The notes: generated from the letters alone by a model not told the origin. A DNA stretch of 64,000 bases from Bacillota bacterium (GCA_023410475.1 JAEYPS010000018.1:155450-219449), one strand, 5' to 3'; positions 50,520 through 60,475 are shown, counted from the first letter of the stretch. Program-made: numbers and translations.

Positions 50520-51919
50520 TGGCGCAGCGCAATATGGACCCAAAAAAAACAAAGATGCCCGAACAGGACGCAAAAGTAAGGGCTGCTAATTTTGACGAGG
50601 TGGCGCTGGGGTACACCGAGGAGATGGCGATAAGTGAGGCTCAAAGATGCCTTCAGTGCAAAAACAAGCCGTGCGTTGCGGGTTGCCCCGTTTACGTTCA
50701 GATACCCGAGTTTATTAAGCTCATAGCCGAGGGCGATCATATAGGCGCTTACTCGAAGATACGCGAGACGAACGGCCTCCCCGCCATATGCGGGCGCGTG
50801 TGCCCCCAGGAGACGCAGTGTGAGGAGCTTTGCATACGCGGAATAAAAGGAGAGCCGGTAGCCATCGGCAGGCTCGAGCGGTACTGCTCGGATTACGCTA
50901 TAGAACATGGAACGGAATCGTTTGAGACCGCTCCCGCTGCAGGCATGAAAGCGGCAGTCATAGGCTCAGGCCCGGCAGGGCTTACGTGTGCCGCCGACCT
51001 TGCGAAAAGCGGCGTTGACGTTACGATATTCGAAGCGTTTCATGTTCCGGGCGGTGTGCTCGTGTATGGCATACCCGAGTTTCGTCTTCCCAAGGCATTA
51101 GTGCAAAAAGAGATAGACGCGGTAAAAGCCATGGGCGTAAAAATAGAGACGGATATGGTCATGGGCAGAGTGCTAACGATAGACGAACTTAAGGAGATGG
51201 GCTATCAAACGATATTCATCGGAACGGGCGCAGGGCTTCCTAGCTTTATGAACATACCGGGAGAGAACCTTAACGGCGTGTATTCCGCGAACGAATTCCT
51301 GACGCGTATAAACCTGATGAAAGGCTATAAATATCCCGAGTTTGATACGCCGGTAGTTCGGCACAAAAAGTTAGCCGTTATAGGCGGCGGTAACGTCGCT
51401 ATGGACGCGGCGAGGTGCGCGAAGCGGCTCGGCGCCGAGGAAGTGTATATTGTATACCGCAGGAGCGAGGCCGAAATGCCCGCCCGTGCGGAGGAGATCG
51501 AACACGCGAAGGAAGAGGGTATCATATTCCAGTTCCTCGTAAACCCGACGGAGATACTCGGTACAGACGACGGTTACGTGCGCGGCATGACGCTGCTCAA
51601 GATGGAGCTTGGCGAGTCGGACGCCTCGGGCAGGCGCAGGCCCGTGCCGGTCGAAGGTTCGGAATACGACATAGAGCTCGACGCTGTGGTAGTGGCTATC
51701 GGTCAGAGCCCCAACCCTCTTATGCGCGAGGCAACTCCCGGCCTTAAGACTCAAAAATGGGGCGGAATAATAGTGGACGATGAAACATGCGCGACGTCCA
51801 TAGAAGGCGTATATGCAGGAGGAGACGCGGTCTCGGGCGCGGCTACGGTAATACTCGCGATGGGCGCAGGCAAGACGGCGGCAAAAGCGATGCTTGAATA
51901 CATGCAAAACAAAAAATAA
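50519..51919 (+). CDS. NfnB / glutamate synthase small-chain-like flavoprotein
   Basis: 466 residues. Two N-terminal [4Fe-4S] motifs (CLQCKNKPCVAGCP and AICGRVCPQETQCEELC), FAD-binding GSGPAGLTCAADLAKSG, and NADPH-binding GGGNVAMDAARCAKRLG. Commonly annotated gltA, but adjacency to the NfnA-like gene and absence of a glutamate synthase large chain favour electron bifurcation. The ATG at 50519 overlaps the previous stop by one base (TGATG). A terminator follows. Confidence 0.92.
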   Translation: MAQRNMDPKKTKMPEQDAKVRAANFDEVALGYTEEMAISEAQRCLQCKNKPCVAGCPVYVQIPEFIKLIAEGDHIGAYSKIRETNGLPAICGRVCPQETQCEELCIRGIKGEPVAIGRLERYCSDYAIEHGTESFETAPAAGMKAAVIGSGPAGLTCAADLAKSGVDVTIFEAFHVPGGVLVYGIPEFRLPKALVQKEIDAVKAMGVKIETDMVMGRVLTIDELKEMGYQTIFIGTGAGLPSFMNIPGENLNGVYSANEFLTRINLMKGYKYPEFDTPVVRHKKLAVIGGGNVAMDAARCAKRLGAEEVYIVYRRSEAEMPARAEEIEHAKEEGIIFQFLVNPTEILGTDDGYVRGMTLLKMELGESDASGRRRPVPVEGSEYDIELDAVVVAIGQSPNPLMREATPGLKTQKWGGIIVDDETCATSIEGVYAGGDAVSGAATVILAMGAGKTAAKAMLEYMQNKK

Positions 51920-51935
51920 GGTTAAGACGTAAAAA

Positions 51936-51964
51936 GCCCGCAGAGCATGCTCTGCGGGCCTTTT
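51936..51964. terminator. bidirectional terminator
   Basis: GCCCGCAGAG CATG CTCTGCGGGC, perfect arms, with A5 before and TTTT after. Separates the NfnB-like gene from the convergent beta-propeller gene. Confidence 0.88.
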
Positions 51965-51976
51965 GTTTACATACGT

Positions 51977-53860
51977 TTACGATATCCTTATAAAGAACAG
52001 ATTCCGGCTCCTTGAGCCTACGACTATCATGTTGTCGAAAACGACCGGCGTTGCCTCAAAATTGTTCTGAGCGGCTACTTTGCCCTCAGAGTCGAGCTTT
52101 TTCAGTCTCAGGTTATAAACCTCTTCGCATGTCTGCCCGTCCACCCTGATGAGCGCGACGTCTCCATCCCTGTCGCACTGCACAATATAACCCTGACCGT
52201 CGGCTGTATACACCGGAACGGGTGAGGACGGCGACCATCCCGTAACGTCCATGTCATAGTCCCAGACTTCCCTGCCGGTAAGCTTGTCGAGAGCCACGAG
52301 CCTGCTTGTCGTCGATTTTCCCTTAACTTCCGCAGTTACGTTGTATATTATGAGCCCCGCCATGCTCGTGCCTTCCTTGCCGAGCACGGGTGACGCCAGT
52401 ATGCCTCCGTCAACGCTTGCATTTGATGAATCCACCGTATAAGGCACTTCCCAGATAATCTCGCCCGTGAGCCCGTTCAGCTTGTAGGCGTAGCACGTTC
52501 CCTTCCCCGGGTCCTTGTTGGCGACCTCGTCGTCGTACTCACACGCCGCGTACAGATAGAACGTATTGTTCTCTGGGTCTTCCTCTAGTATCATCGTAAC
52601 GTCGCTGTCGTTGCGAAGGTCGTTTACGTAAACAAGCTCCATAGTGTTGAGATCTATGCACTGCAGCAGTCCCGCGTTGTCGGTGCAGAACATATAGTTC
52701 CTCCACGTGACTGCAGAGTCCTCTATGCCCCATCTTCCTTTTGCCTTTTTGTGTCTTTCCTTGTTCAGCGGCGACGTATACCTGTATTTTATCTTCTCGG
52801 GGTTCATGTCCATCGACACCTCTCCCGTCTCGGAATTATACGAGGAATTCAGCTTGCAGATATATATAACGCCGTTTTCTCCCGGCTGTATCAGCGTATC
52901 CGTTTCGGCGTGCACAAGCGGGCTCGAATCAAACGCCTGCCAGTTCCTGTACGCGAACGGGTCTCTTTTAGCGGCGCCCACCTTCATCAGCAGCTTGCCG
53001 TCTATAAGGCTGAACGCCCTGAAATACATATCGTTGTCCGTCGTTCCGCCTTTCGGGCCTACGCCCTGCCCAACATACAGTATCGGGTAGCCGCGCGGGT
53101 CTAGGCTGGGTGCGCCTTTTACCGGCGCGCCTACCTTTATCGCGTCTCTCGTCTTTTCACCTGTCTCGAGCTCTTCAAAATAGATATTGCCGTCAAGCGT
53201 TGCAATTATGACTTCCGTAAAGTCCTCTTTGTTCCTGAACTCATCGTACAGCGCCGTCATCTTCGAGCGCAGCTCCGCCGGCCATCTTACGGCGAGCGGC
53301 TGCCCCGTCCATGCAACGCCTCCCCAGGTTCCTATGGCTCCCGTTCTCTTTGTATTGACGAGCGTAAGCTTTTCTTCTGTTATTTCCGCCGTTCCCCAGC
53401 TCGGCAAATCCCTGTAGTTGTTGCCGCGGAACGTGATTATGCCCTCAAGCTCCGTATACTCGTGCCCTGCCCCGAAGGAAATCGGCGCTTCCGCTTGGTA
53501 GGATTCGACTATCTCGCCGCCCACCATTATATCCGTAGTAACGCCAAACGTCGCCGGGTCAGTCTTGCCCGGCACCGCCTGAGGCTTAAGGTCGGCAGAA
53601 AGCGTGGGCATCGGCGTCGGAGTGGGGCTCTCGGTCTCGGTAACCTCCGGCGTATCTTCCACACCTGGCGTCGCATCGGGAGGCGTTAGTACCACCGACG
53701 CGCTCGGGCTGAGCGCCGTGCCCGGCTCCTCGGTTATCGCCTTTATTATAAAGAATACGCCCACCGCAAGCGCGGCTATAAGCACCCCGATGATGATATA
53801 AAACCTTGTTTGCGCAGTACGTCTCGTTGCCCGTCTTTTGGCGTAATACCTTCTCTTCAT
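51977..53860 (-). CDS. PQQ-like beta-propeller repeat protein, membrane-anchored
   Basis: 627 residues. Cationic N-terminus and one membrane helix (about 20-42), a Pro/Thr/Ser-rich linker (about 50-90), then a large extracellular domain with repeated blade-like units (YPILYVGQGVG, FYLYAACEYDD, GGILASPVLG, NLFFIRIS). Such proteins resemble PQQ-binding or BamB-like propellers and may bind peptidoglycan or polysaccharide. GGGGAAAGGA precedes the ATG at 53860; an upstream in-frame start at 53893 is unlikely. Stands alone. Substrate unknown. Confidence 0.8.
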   Translation of the reverse strand: MKRRYYAKRRATRRTAQTRFYIIIGVLIAALAVGVFFIIKAITEEPGTALSPSASVVLTPPDATPGVEDTPEVTETESPTPTPMPTLSADLKPQAVPGKTDPATFGVTTDIMVGGEIVESYQAEAPISFGAGHEYTELEGIITFRGNNYRDLPSWGTAEITEEKLTLVNTKRTGAIGTWGGVAWTGQPLAVRWPAELRSKMTALYDEFRNKEDFTEVIIATLDGNIYFEELETGEKTRDAIKVGAPVKGAPSLDPRGYPILYVGQGVGPKGGTTDNDMYFRAFSLIDGKLLMKVGAAKRDPFAYRNWQAFDSSPLVHAETDTLIQPGENGVIYICKLNSSYNSETGEVSMDMNPEKIKYRYTSPLNKERHKKAKGRWGIEDSAVTWRNYMFCTDNAGLLQCIDLNTMELVYVNDLRNDSDVTMILEEDPENNTFYLYAACEYDDEVANKDPGKGTCYAYKLNGLTGEIIWEVPYTVDSSNASVDGGILASPVLGKEGTSMAGLIIYNVTAEVKGKSTTSRLVALDKLTGREVWDYDMDVTGWSPSSPVPVYTADGQGYIVQCDRDGDVALIRVDGQTCEEVYNLRLKKLDSEGKVAAQNNFEATPVVFDNMIVVGSRSRNLFFIRIS

Positions 53861-54114
53861 TGTTTCCTTTCCCCGATCATAGATTACCACCACATTTTTA
53901 CGTAAAATCTATAGGATAAGACATGCAATCATGCTGTAAACTTACGTTTCCGGCAAATCCCGCAAAAAACACACCCCACTTTTGCGGGCACCGCTTGTCC
54001 ATTAAGATAACACAAAACGAAAGAAATTGCTATAAAAAGATGGGCCCACCCATTTATACCGCACGTTTCCTTAGCTTTTTAGAGCCGACTCGCCTAAAAA
54101 ATGCTGCTTCTAAC

Positions 54115-55020
54115 TTAAGTAAGCGCGAAGATGGTGTTATATAAGAACAGCGCGGCGCACGCTATAATAAAAAGCGCAATGCCCTCGTTCAAAAAAAAGT
54201 CTTTCTTCCAGTTCTCAAGAGCGTGCGCTCCCGGCTTATACCATATCCGCTTTCTGTTATTGATGTAAAGCACGAGCCCGGCTATAGCCATTGCAAGTAC
54301 TATAAGGCCGAGTACCGGCGCAAGCGGCTCCGCGTAGAACATTATGTAAGGCGCTATTACGCCGCCTATCATGTTTATGAATATATGCAGCGCTATCGTA
54401 TATATGACCTTTCCCGTCCTGACATATATGTAGCCAAGCGCGAGGCCGATACCGAATGCGTAGAAAAACTGAGAAAAGTTGACATGTATGAGTCCGAAAA
54501 TGAGCCCCGACACTATGACCGCAGTCCTGTCGCCATACCTTGCGAGCCTCGGTATAAGCAGCCTGCGGAAAAATAACTCCTCCGCAACTGGCGCGGCAAT
54601 GCCTAAAAATATAATGTTGGGCAGCATTGCGGAATCCTTTAACATCTCGGCCACTATGTTGACCATCTGCCTTCCTGAAAACGCGTTTATTATTCCGGTG
54701 ATTATAAGCGAGATCAAATTCCCCGCGAATACGATGGCATAGCATATCAGAAGCGCTGTCATCAAACGGCCTGCGCCTATCTTTTTGCGCTCGATTGTCT
54801 CAGCGGGGACTCGCCTCAGCACAAGGTACGCAAGCGGCATAGCCAAGATATACTGCGGGATGAACTGAACGCCGTACGCTACCCAGAACCGGTTTTCCTG
54901 CGTTATCACGTCCGCGAACAAAACGCCCGCGCCTATCTGCAGCGCCGCCGACGCTACTATCATAATCAGCATCGAAAAGCCTATGCGCGTGATATTCCTT
55001 CTTTCAGACAGCTCAGCCAT
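54115..55020 (-). CDS. CPBP-family intramembrane glutamic protease
   Basis: 301 residues, about eight membrane helices. Catalytic motifs EE-x3-R (VAEELFFRRLL) and F-x3-H (GLIFGLIHVNFSQ) identify a CAAX/CPBP protease, which cleaves substrates inside the membrane. GGAGG before the ATG at 55020 fixes the start. Lies between the propeller gene and ileS in the same direction. Substrate unknown. Confidence 0.9.
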   Translation of the reverse strand: MAELSERRNITRIGFSMLIMIVASAALQIGAGVLFADVITQENRFWVAYGVQFIPQYILAMPLAYLVLRRVPAETIERKKIGAGRLMTALLICYAIVFAGNLISLIITGIINAFSGRQMVNIVAEMLKDSAMLPNIIFLGIAAPVAEELFFRRLLIPRLARYGDRTAVIVSGLIFGLIHVNFSQFFYAFGIGLALGYIYVRTGKVIYTIALHIFINMIGGVIAPYIMFYAEPLAPVLGLIVLAMAIAGLVLYINNRKRIWYKPGAHALENWKKDFFLNEGIALFIIACAALFLYNTIFALT

Positions 55021-55115
55021 GCAAGACCTCCAATATAAACGACCACTTATTTGAGGCAGTAAAAAAGCGGATGCAGTCATCCGCCTTTAATACTACTATA
55101 TTTTCTTTGTCATTA

Positions 55116-58100
55116 CTATATTTTCTTTACGCTGAATACGGCCGTCTCGCCGTTTATATCCCACTCCTTCTGATATCCTTCAAGAACGTCGCCAATATCG
55201 TCGGCAAGCACTTCGCGCTTTATCTCCTCGGCGTTGCGCCCGACAACAGCGCCAAGCTTATCGTTGCCGGTGACCGCAAGTCTAATATGGTCCATAACCT
55301 CGAAACCCGCCTCTTTGCGCATCGTCTGTATCTTGCTTATCATCTCGCGCACGAAGCCTTCCTCGATAAGCTCTTTTGTCAGCGTCGTCTCGAGTATCAC
55401 GCCCACTCCGCCGTAGCTCTCGACTACGTAGCCCTCCCGGTGCGTCGGCTCTATAAGCATATCCTCCTCGGCGAGCTCCACCATCGCGCCGTCAACGGAA
55501 AACTTATAGACGCCGTGCGCTTTCAGGGTGTTAACTATCATAACGCCGTCCGCTTCCGCAAGGTGCGCGCGTATGGCGTTTAAAAGCTTACCGTACTTCG
55601 GGCCGACGGTTTTAAGCTGCGGCTTTATGCTGTACGATATGAACTGCGACAGGTCGGCGCCAAACAGCACGTTTTTTATATTTAGCTCTCCTGCTATAAG
55701 CCCGGTATACATATCGCCGAGAGTGCTTATGCCCGAAACGTACATCGTGCCTATGGGCTGCCTGTTCTTTATGCACGCCGTATTGCGCGCGCTGCGCCCC
55801 AGCACGACGACGTCGAGCACCTTGCCCATGCTGTCCTCGAGCACCTTGTCTATGAGACTCTCGTCAGCTTTGGGATACGCGCAAAGGTGCACGCTTACGG
55901 GAGCGTCCTTGTCGACGCTGCGCACGAGGTTCTGATACATCGTCTCGGTCATGAACGGTATAAACGGTGCCGCAAGAGCGCAAAGTGTGCTGAGCACGGT
56001 GTACAGCGTCAGAAAAGCGTCTGCCTTGTCCTGCTCCATGCCGGGTGCCCAGAAACGGTCGCGGCAGCGGCGCACATACCAGTTGGAGAGGTCGTCGACA
56101 AACTTTTCGAGCTCTCTCGAAGGCTCTGTAAGCCTGTACTCGTCAAGATAATCAGATACGTTCTTCACAAGCGTGTTAAGCCTCGAGAGTATCCATTTGT
56201 CCATGACGTTCCCGTACGAGAGCGTGTGCTTCGTCGGGTCGAAGTCGTCTATATCGGCGTATAGTATATAGAACGCATACGTGTTCCACAGCGTTCCCAT
56301 GAACTTGCGCTGAGCCTCGGATACCGCCTCAGGCGAAAATCTGCTCGGCAGCCACGGCGCGCTGTTAGAGTAGAAGTACCACCTTACGGCGTCCGCTCCC
56401 TGATTGCCAAGCACATCCCACGGGTCTACGACGTTGCCCTTGTGCTTGCTCATCTTCTGGCCGTCCTTGTCCTGCACATGCCCCAACACTATGCAGTTCT
56501 CGAACGGGGTTGTGCCGAACACGAGCGTGCTTATCGCCAGCAGCGTATAGAACCATCCGCGCGTCTGGTCTACAGCCTCGCTTATGAACTGCGCCGGGAA
56601 TCGGCGCTCGAACTCTTCCTTGTTCTCGAACGGGTAATGCCACTGAGCGAACGGCATCGAGCCCGAGTCGTACCAGCAGTCTATGACCTCGCTTACGCGA
56701 TTCATTTCGCCGCCGCACTTGTCGCACTTCAATGTGACTCTGTCTATGAACGGCTTGTGAAGCTCTATGTCCTCGGGGACGTTCTCGCCCTTCTCGCGAA
56801 GCTCCTCTACAGAGCCTACGACGGTGAAATGCCCGCAGCCGCACTCCCATACGGGCAGCGGCGTGCCCCAGTAACGCTCTCTCGAAAGCCCCCAGTCTAT
56901 TACGTTCTCAAGGAAGTTGCCCATGCGGCCTTCCTTTATGTTCTCGGGCAGCCAGCCGACGGCCCTGTTGTTTTTCATCAGCAGCTCTTTTACCGCGGTC
57001 ATCTTTATAAACCATGTCGTGCGTGCGTAATAAAGCAGAGGCGTGTCGCAGCGCCAGCAGAACGGATAGCTGTGCTCGTAGTCCTTTATGCCGTGCAGCA
57101 GCCCTCTTTGCTTAAGGTCCTCTATTATATGCTTGTCGGCGTCTTTTACGAATACGCCTTCCCAAAGCGTCCCCTTCTTAAAGTTGCCGCGCTCGTCTAC
57201 GGCCTGCACGAACGGCAGCCCGTACTTCGCGCCCACGCGCGCGTCGTCCTCGCCGAACGCCGGCGCCTGATGCACAATCCCTGCGCCGTCGGTGAGCGTC
57301 ACGTAGTCGTCAGTCGTTATAAACCACGCCTTTCCTTCAGTGCCGAAGTCATAGAGCGGCTCATACTCCCTGTATTCTAGGTCTTTGCCCTTGTATTCCT
57401 CAATTATTTGCACGCCCTCGCCAAGCACGCTTGGGGTAAGCGCCTTCGCCATTATTATGTGCTCTCCGTTATAAAGCGCCTTCGCGTACGTCTCGTCGGG
57501 GTTTACGCACAGAGAAACGTTCGAAGGCAGCGTCCACGGAGTAGTCGTCCACGCCATGAAATAAGCGTCCTCGTCCTTCGCTTTGAACTTAACGAATATC
57601 GACGCTTCCTTTACGTCCTTATACCCTTGCGCAACCTCGTGGGAGGACAGCGCCGTCCCGCAGCGCGGGCAGTAAGGCACAACTTTGTGGCCCTTATATA
57701 AAAGCCCTTTCTTGTGTATCTCGCTCAGCGACCACCAAACGGATTCGATATAGCTGTTTTCATACGTGACGTACGGATGCTCCATGTCCACCCAGAAGCC
57801 GACGCGCTCCGACATCTTTTCCCACTCTCCGAGATACTTCCAGACACTCTTCTTGCACTCGGCTATAAAAGGCTCGACGCCGTATCTTTCTATCTGCTCC
57901 TTGCCGTCGAGCCCAAGCACCTTTTCGACCTCAAGCTCAACGGGAAGGCCGTGAGTGTCCCAGCCCGCCTTGCGCAAAACGTCATAGCCCCGCATTGTCC
58001 TGTACCTTGGTATAAGGTCTTTTATGCAGCGCGTCAATATATGGCCTATGTGCGGCTTGCCGTTGGCTGTTGGCGGCCCGTCGTAAAACGTATAAGCGGG

Positions 58101-58217
58101 CCTGCCTTTGCTCATCTCCACTGTCTTTTCGAATATCTTGTTTTGTTTCCAGAACTCAAGAACGGTCAGCTCCCTGTCCCTGAAGTTAAGGTCCTTGTCA
58201 ACCTGTTTATAAAGCAT
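55116..58217 (-). CDS. ileS: isoleucyl-tRNA synthetase (type 2, eukaryote-like)
   Basis: 1,033 residues. Charges tRNA-Ile with an editing domain that removes valine. HIGH motif GKPHIGHIL (about 48) and KMSKS-like QKMSKHKGN (about 595) are intact. The protein is longer than bacterial type 1 and resembles the eukaryote-like type 2 found in many Clostridia, which often resists mupirocin; resistance is an inference from class. Preceded by a T-box leader. The last 300 residues form the anticodon-binding and C-terminal part. Confidence 0.97.
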   Translation of the reverse strand: MLYKQVDKDLNFRDRELTVLEFWKQNKIFEKTVEMSKGRPAYTFYDGPPTANGKPHIGHILTRCIKDLIPRYRTMRGYDVLRKAGWDTHGLPVELEVEKVLGLDGKEQIERYGVEPFIAECKKSVWKYLGEWEKMSERVGFWVDMEHPYVTYENSYIESVWWSLSEIHKKGLLYKGHKVVPYCPRCGTALSSHEVAQGYKDVKEASIFVKFKAKDEDAYFMAWTTTPWTLPSNVSLCVNPDETYAKALYNGEHIIMAKALTPSVLGEGVQIIEEYKGKDLEYREYEPLYDFGTEGKAWFITTDDYVTLTDGAGIVHQAPAFGEDDARVGAKYGLPFVQAVDERGNFKKGTLWEGVFVKDADKHIIEDLKQRGLLHGIKDYEHSYPFCWRCDTPLLYYARTTWFIKMTAVKELLMKNNRAVGWLPENIKEGRMGNFLENVIDWGLSRERYWGTPLPVWECGCGHFTVVGSVEELREKGENVPEDIELHKPFIDRVTLKCDKCGGEMNRVSEVIDCWYDSGSMPFAQWHYPFENKEEFERRFPAQFISEAVDQTRGWFYTLLAISTLVFGTTPFENCIVLGHVQDKDGQKMSKHKGNVVDPWDVLGNQGADAVRWYFYSNSAPWLPSRFSPEAVSEAQRKFMGTLWNTYAFYILYADIDDFDPTKHTLSYGNVMDKWILSRLNTLVKNVSDYLDEYRLTEPSRELEKFVDDLSNWYVRRCRDRFWAPGMEQDKADAFLTLYTVLSTLCALAAPFIPFMTETMYQNLVRSVDKDAPVSVHLCAYPKADESLIDKVLEDSMGKVLDVVVLGRSARNTACIKNRQPIGTMYVSGISTLGDMYTGLIAGELNIKNVLFGADLSQFISYSIKPQLKTVGPKYGKLLNAIRAHLAEADGVMIVNTLKAHGVYKFSVDGAMVELAEEDMLIEPTHREGYVVESYGGVGVILETTLTKELIEEGFVREMISKIQTMRKEAGFEVMDHIRLAVTGNDKLGAVVGRNAEEIKREVLADDIGDVLEGYQKEWDINGETAVFSVKKI

Positions 58218-58249
58218 GTGTCTCTCCTACCCAATACTGATTCAAATAA

Positions 58250-58490
58250 AACAAAACGCCTCATCCCTTTTCGGGGCAAGACGCATCTCTCACGGTACCA
58301 CCCAAATTTGCGGGATTATTCCCGCACCTTTAGCGCGCTGTAACGGGCGCAGCCGTTTCCGCTTATTACATTCGGCGGAAAAGCATAGCAGGTGATAACT
58401 TGATGCATCGTCCGTTGGGGCTTTCACCGCATCCCCGCTCGCTTTGCGTACCTTTGCACCAGCCGTGTCCTGCGTCATGGCTTTTTTATT
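58250..58490 (-). promoter_or_regulatory. T-box leader of ileS
   Basis: The antiterminator motif TGGTACCG lies at 58300-58293, followed by a terminator stem GCGTCTTGCCCC / GGGATGAGGCGTTTTG (about 58285-58250). Upstream are stem I features, GGTGAAAGCC (a GNTG-type loop), and a candidate specifier ATC (Ile) in AGTTATCACC. Uncharged tRNA-Ile would pair with it and allow read-through into ileS. I have not folded the whole leader, so the specifier is a best guess. Confidence 0.9.
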
Positions 58491-58689
58491 ATCCATTATT
58501 ATAAGGGCAGCGCATTTTTTTGTAAAGAGCAACGTTGAATAAGGCAATGTCATATTTTTTGTGTCTTAATGTCTATTTTTGCCGCAAATACTCATATGTA
58601 AGATATATTGTTGTATATTTTCAAATATACTATATAACGATGTTGCTGCGCCCTTTTAGACTTATTATATAAATTAAGGGAGGTATATT
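58491..58689. other. AT-rich spacer between ileS leader and small membrane-protein gene
   Basis: About 200 bases with no open frame of note and divergent promoters expected on both sides. A GGGAGG site sits just before the next ATG. I see nothing else in it. Confidence 0.6.
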
Positions 58690-58905
58690 ATGTTGGTTGT
58701 TGGTGTTATTCTACTGATCGCCGGCGCGCTCGTCGCTCTGTACGGCGCTGCCCAGGCCGCGACGCTGATAAGCGCGTTCTTTTCTTTTGAAAACAGCATA
58801 ACGTTTATGAGCGCAATGTACGTCTGGATCATCGCGGGCACCGTCGTTGCGGCAGTCGGCATTATAATGATGATCGCGGCTAAAAAGAAAGCAGCAAAAA
58901 GTTGA
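58690..58905 (+). CDS. small two-helix membrane protein
   Basis: 71 residues: two membrane helices (about 3-25 and 43-65) joined by FFSFENSITFMSAM, ending with a Lys-rich tail AAKKKAAKS. No family recognised. GGGAGG stands six bases before the ATG and codon use is native, so it is real. Divergent from ileS. Confidence 0.7.
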   Translation: MLVVGVILLIAGALVALYGAAQAATLISAFFSFENSITFMSAMYVWIIAGTVVAAVGIIMMIAAKKKAAKS

Positions 58906-59010
58906 CTTAAGACAAAAGCATAATCCTCGGGCTTTCCAGTCCGGGATTGAGATACTGCATAGGCAGCAACAGCTTATGCGGTATTTTATTGCGGCGAAGA
59001 CAAGTTTGTA

Positions 59011-59039
59011 TTGCTATTGCGACATAATTGTGATATTAT
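59011..59039 (+). promoter_or_regulatory. promoter of the TM1266-SBP unit
   Basis: TTGCTA (59011-59016), 17 bases, TATTAT (59034-59039). The transcript would start near 59046, giving a leader of about 170 bases that contains the attenuator. Confidence 0.65.
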
Positions 59040-59045
59040 TCACAC

Positions 59046-59185
59046 AGATGGGCGCGAGAAATCTCTTTCGCCTGTCGCAATCAAATAACACTGTACTGAC
59101 GGTTCGAGATTCGTCTTTACCGGAAGGCAGCGCTCTATAACGGCTTTGATTCGTATTTTAGACCTGCCTTTACGGCAGGTTTTTT
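59046..59185 (+). promoter_or_regulatory. candidate attenuator/riboswitch leader
   Basis: A terminator stem ACCTGCC / GGCAGGT (59162-59180) with T6 lies 30 bases before the TM1266 gene. An upstream AAGGCAG (59124-59130) is exactly complementary to CTGCCTT (59164-59170) inside that stem, so the two pairings exclude each other. Further structure upstream includes GGCGCGAGA / TCTTTCGCC (about 59051-59072) and a CGGT/ACCG pair. It matches none of the riboswitch consensus sequences I know (not TPP, Moco-like or T-box). Confidence 0.6.
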
Positions 59186-59214
59186 GATACAAAGCTAATT
59201 ATCAGGAGGTTGAT

Positions 59215-59466
59215 ATGAAACGCATTGCGGTGATAAGCGCGATTCTTGAAAACCCGGAGCTTACTCAAAACGAGTTCAATACCCTTGTCTCGGGCTTTAA
59301 AGGCATAGTCAAGGGGCGCATGGGGCTTCCCATGCCGGAGCACGGCGTTACTGTGATAACCATAACGCTAGCCGGAGAGCTCGATGAAATAAACAACCTT
59401 ACGGGCAAGATAGGCGCGCTTCAGGGCGTTCAGGTGAAAACGTCGGTTTCAAAAAAAGAGATATAG
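59215..59466 (+). CDS. TM1266-family iron-only hydrogenase system regulator
   Basis: 83 residues with an ACT-like ferredoxin fold, beginning KRIAVISAILENPELTQNEF and containing KGRMGLPMPEHGVTVITI, the signature of TM1266-like proteins found near [FeFe]-hydrogenase maturation genes. Role unproven; likely ligand-binding regulator. AGGAGG stands before the ATG. It precedes a substrate-binding lipoprotein by 51 bases and shares its leader. No hydrogenase genes are in the window. Confidence 0.85.
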   Translation: MKRIAVISAILENPELTQNEFNTLVSGFKGIVKGRMGLPMPEHGVTVITITLAGELDEINNLTGKIGALQGVQVKTSVSKKEI

Positions 59467-59517
59467 CGGCAAAGCCGCATTTAATTTTAAAAGCTTTACG
59501 CTTGGAAAGGAACCAGT

Positions 59518-60459
59518 ATGAAAAAATTATTTAAGGCACTAGCAATATTAGCAGCGTGCGTTATGCTGGCCGCTTGCTCAGCGGCTCCGTCAGCGGCCTC
59601 GTCCGCGCCCGTCGCGACGCTCACCGGCCCTACGGGCATGGGCATAATCAAGATGTTTGAGGACAACACATACGACATCACTCTTCAGGCAAGCCCCGAC
59701 GAGATAAGCCCGAAGATAATAAACGGCGAGGTGGATATAGCAACTATACCGTCGAACCTCGCGGCGGTTATCTACAACAAGACTAAGGGCGCCGTTCGCG
59801 TGGCGGCCGTCAACACTATGGGCGTGCTGTATATACTCGAGAACGGCGATACTGTAAACAGCATCGAAGGCCTTTCGGGAAAGACTATATACGCTACCGG
59901 ACAGGGCGCGACTCCCGAATACGTGCTGAAAAAGATACTCGACGCGAACGGCGTAGAAGACGTAACCGTTCAGTATATGGGCGCTCATGCCGACCTCGCG
60001 AACGCAATGGCGGCAGGCAGCGTTACGCTGGCGCTTCTGCCCGAGCCGTTCGTATCTACAGTGCTTGCCAAAAACAGCGATATCTCGGTAAAGATAGATA
60101 TAAACGAGGAGTGGAAGAGCATATACGGCGAGAGCGCGGGCATACCCATGGGCGTTACCGTGGTAAGCAAGGCCTTCGCGGAAGACAAAGCCGCTATGCA
60201 AAAGCTGATCGCCGATTACAGCGCGTCGGTCAATTATGTCGTGTCTGATACGGCAGCAGCAAGCGCCGATATCGCGGCCGCGGGAATAGTCGCGTCTGAA
60301 GAGGTCGCCGCCTCGGCCATACCCCGCTGCGGAATATCATTTATAACGGGCAATGAGTGCAAGGCGATGCTTGAGGAATATTTCAAAGTTATGTTTGAAA
60401 GCAACCCGGGCTCGATAGGCGGCGCTATGCCCGACGATAGCTTTTACTACATTCCCTAA
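59518..60459 (+). CDS. ABC transporter substrate-binding lipoprotein (nitrate/sulfonate-type)
   Basis: 313 residues. Signal peptide with lipobox MLAACS, then a two-lobed NrtA/SsuA-like binding domain (GPTGMGIIKMFEDNTYD, SGKTIYATGQGATPEYVLKK, LLPEPFVSTVLA). It binds a small solute outside the membrane for an ABC importer. The permease and ATPase normally next to it are absent: a terminator follows at 60476-60499. The partner TM1266 protein and leader suggest control by a cofactor or metal-related ligand. Substrate unknown. Confidence 0.88.
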   Translation: MKKLFKALAILAACVMLAACSAAPSAASSAPVATLTGPTGMGIIKMFEDNTYDITLQASPDEISPKIINGEVDIATIPSNLAAVIYNKTKGAVRVAAVNTMGVLYILENGDTVNSIEGLSGKTIYATGQGATPEYVLKKILDANGVEDVTVQYMGAHADLANAMAAGSVTLALLPEPFVSTVLAKNSDISVKIDINEEWKSIYGESAGIPMGVTVVSKAFAEDKAAMQKLIADYSASVNYVVSDTAAASADIAAAGIVASEEVAASAIPRCGISFITGNECKAMLEEYFKVMFESNPGSIGGAMPDDSFYYIP

Positions 60460-60475
60460 ATAACACGCGACTGGC

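Noticed and set aside
58290..58553. Minus-strand open frame of 87 codons ahead of ileS
   Set aside because: It coincides with the T-box leader, whose structure explains the sequence.
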